A DNA stretch of 64,000 bases from Colius striatus. Taxonomy: Eukaryota > Chordata > Aves > Coliiformes > Coliidae. Positions 62,301 to 64,000 of this stretch are shown here, piece after piece. Positions within the stretch are counted from its first letter, which is position 1. Every line of letters begins with the position of its first letter. A model generated the notes under the pieces. That model worked only from the letters and a program-made list of their open reading frames with translations, had not been told where the DNA came from and made no database searches. Location: the NCBI RefSeq assembly GCF_028858725.1, contig NC_084769.1, positions 8,185,501 to 8,249,500 on the forward strand, in the 5' to 3' direction. Both the position numbers and the translations under genes were made by a program.

Positions 62301-64000
62301 CAAAGGAGGGTGGAGATGTTGAAAAACCTCTAGAAAGTTAAGATGCTTTGTTGCAAGAAGGCAATGAAGGGCAAAGAATGAGTCCACTGCTTAGGTTATA
62401 GTATGGGGCAGCAGAAGTTTGGAAGGGACATGATGATACTCTGCAGAGGAGGAGAGCTGTTTCTATGTTTTCTTTGTTATTTCTTAAAAAGCTTAGTGTG
62501 ACCTCCTTGGATCAAATATCCTTATACAGGAGAATGAGCTTCAGGTCAGTGAAAGCTGCACAGGCAGAGAGTTCCCACTCATGCAAGGGAACCCTGGGCT
62601 ACAGGAGTAATTACCTTTTCCACACTGTGTGTGCCATCAGTTCTCTCAACATTGCCATATTCAAAAATATTTAATGCTTTGGAGATATTTTTGCCTAATT
62701 GACTCTTTCTGAAAAGATGAAAATAGAGGATATGGAAAAGGGATTCTTTTCTTTCTGGAAATGCAAAACTGCCTGATGCATTCTGTGGAAGGCAGGTATT
62801 TATTTTTTAGCCCAAGGCCATAGCTGTGTGCAGGGCAGTAGTGAGGATCTTCAATTCCTTAATGCCTAAAAAAGGGAAATATAGATGTCAAGCTGTGCTG
62901 TGAACAAGGTTTTGAGGTGGTTGGATCTACTGTAACAAACCCGAAGTATTAAATGTGTGTGACATGTAGCAGGAGGTATTTTATTTTCATTTGTATGTTT
63001 TTTTCAACCATACATACTGAAAAGAAAACTTGAATAATTGATGAACATTTTTGATTGTTTCTCATGAAAAAGTCATGTTTGGTTTGTTGTGTGATGAGGC
63101 AGGCATGACAGTGTTAGGACAGCAGTGTTGTCAGGTGCTGCGTGGTGTACACTGTTCAAAGTTTAATGAGCACATTCTAAGACAAAGAAAAACATTATGA
63201 GCTTATCAAGAAATTGTCTCTTCTTGTTCAGTCTGTGGCACTGTATGCAATTTATGTAAGTGACATTGATAAACAATTGCACTCACACAGTCTCTTCCAG
63301 CATCTACTGCGAAAGATGTATTGCCAATAGATTTGATGCGAGAAAAAGGTTTCTAATAGTGTTTGGAAAGGCATGTTGTCCAATATGTAAGACCTGCATA
63401 CTTGGATTTCAAAATGCTTAATAAAGAGTTTAAATCTGTTCTCACTGAGGTCAATGGAAGTTTAATCACTGACTGATTTCACTGGGGATAGAGGCCAAAA
63501 GTAAGCACCTTTTAAAATCCCACACAACAATTTCTGGCATACAAATGTGGCAGCTACCAAGACAGTTCATTTTTCTCTCAAACACAGAGCATAGTCCAAG
63601 TCTTTTTCATTTCATTTTGGACAAATTTCCACTAGGGGCAATGGGAGTTTGACAGAATTAGCTCAGCAGTCACTGTAAGACAGTAAGACCTCAACTGATA
63701 TGTCTAGAGATGCATGAAGGAATCTGAGAGTTACGTTTGTTGTAGTGTGTACCGGGAAATGTTGCCTCTATGCATGTGCAAAACTATCACCATGCATAAA
63801 CTGGTTTCAGGAAAAGGGTGAAAAAGCTTCAGTAAGATCTAAAGGCTGGAATTTACTGTCTTTAACCCCCAAAACATAGAATGTGAAGCAACAGAAATAC
63901 AGCCTTCAAGGTCTCCGTTTCACTGAAAAGATTTTTTTAAGCATGCAAAAGTGGGGTCTTGTGATGGAAGCTCTGGGTAACTCCTGGACATTGATGCTGT
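56341..64000. other. noncoding
   Basis: No interspersed repeat or gene recognised. It contains an AAAT-type short repeat near 60591-60609, (GTT)6 at 61664-61681 and a T run near 61706. Confidence 0.4.
61664..61681. repeat. (GTT)6 microsatellite
   Basis: Six perfect GTT units. Confidence 0.9.

Overview
The window looks like nuclear DNA from a bird. It is AT-rich and almost all noncoding. Nearly all the interspersed repeats I can recognise are CR1 LINEs of the avian type: 3' ends carrying the 'gtgagggagccctggcacag' block and tails of ATTCTATG-like octamers. There is no bacterial or viral gene organisation, no rRNA or tRNA gene that I can recognise, and no CRISPR array. Most open reading frames are short, begin at non-ATG codons and behave like chance ORFs or shadows of CR1 sequence.

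Layout. Positions 1-16500 hold my best candidate for a real gene, on the + strand: four small exons (879-944, 2457-2531, 11439-11568, 16447-16495) with good splice signals. Three of the four are open in only one frame, and all junction phases agree (2/2, 2/2, 0/0). They would encode about 106 residues of a hydrophilic, Lys/Arg-rich protein that I do not recognise. The 5' end lies outside the window. Its 3' end is unresolved: 22417 (in-frame stop, with a poly(A) signal at 23535) and a cluster at 27216-27714 are both phase-compatible continuations.

Positions 16215-17697 and 26774-34392 are the CR1-rich parts. One composite, internally deleted CR1 at 27890-29255 still shows pieces of its endonuclease and reverse-transcriptase ORF. 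From 34393 to 56211 (about 22 kb) I see only a 29-bp CR1 tail and a few small tandem repeats, which is unusually repeat-poor. A CR1 fragment at 56212-56340 has lost its 3' end. From there to 64000 I see only short simple repeats.

I find no evidence of an exciting new biological system. The best leads are the split gene, three unexplained longer ORFs (9649-10290, 20754-21188, 25787-26197), a degenerate 24-bp minisatellite at 37272-37365, and the repeat-poor interval. Splice sites and phases were read by eye. No similarity search, codon statistic or expression data was available.
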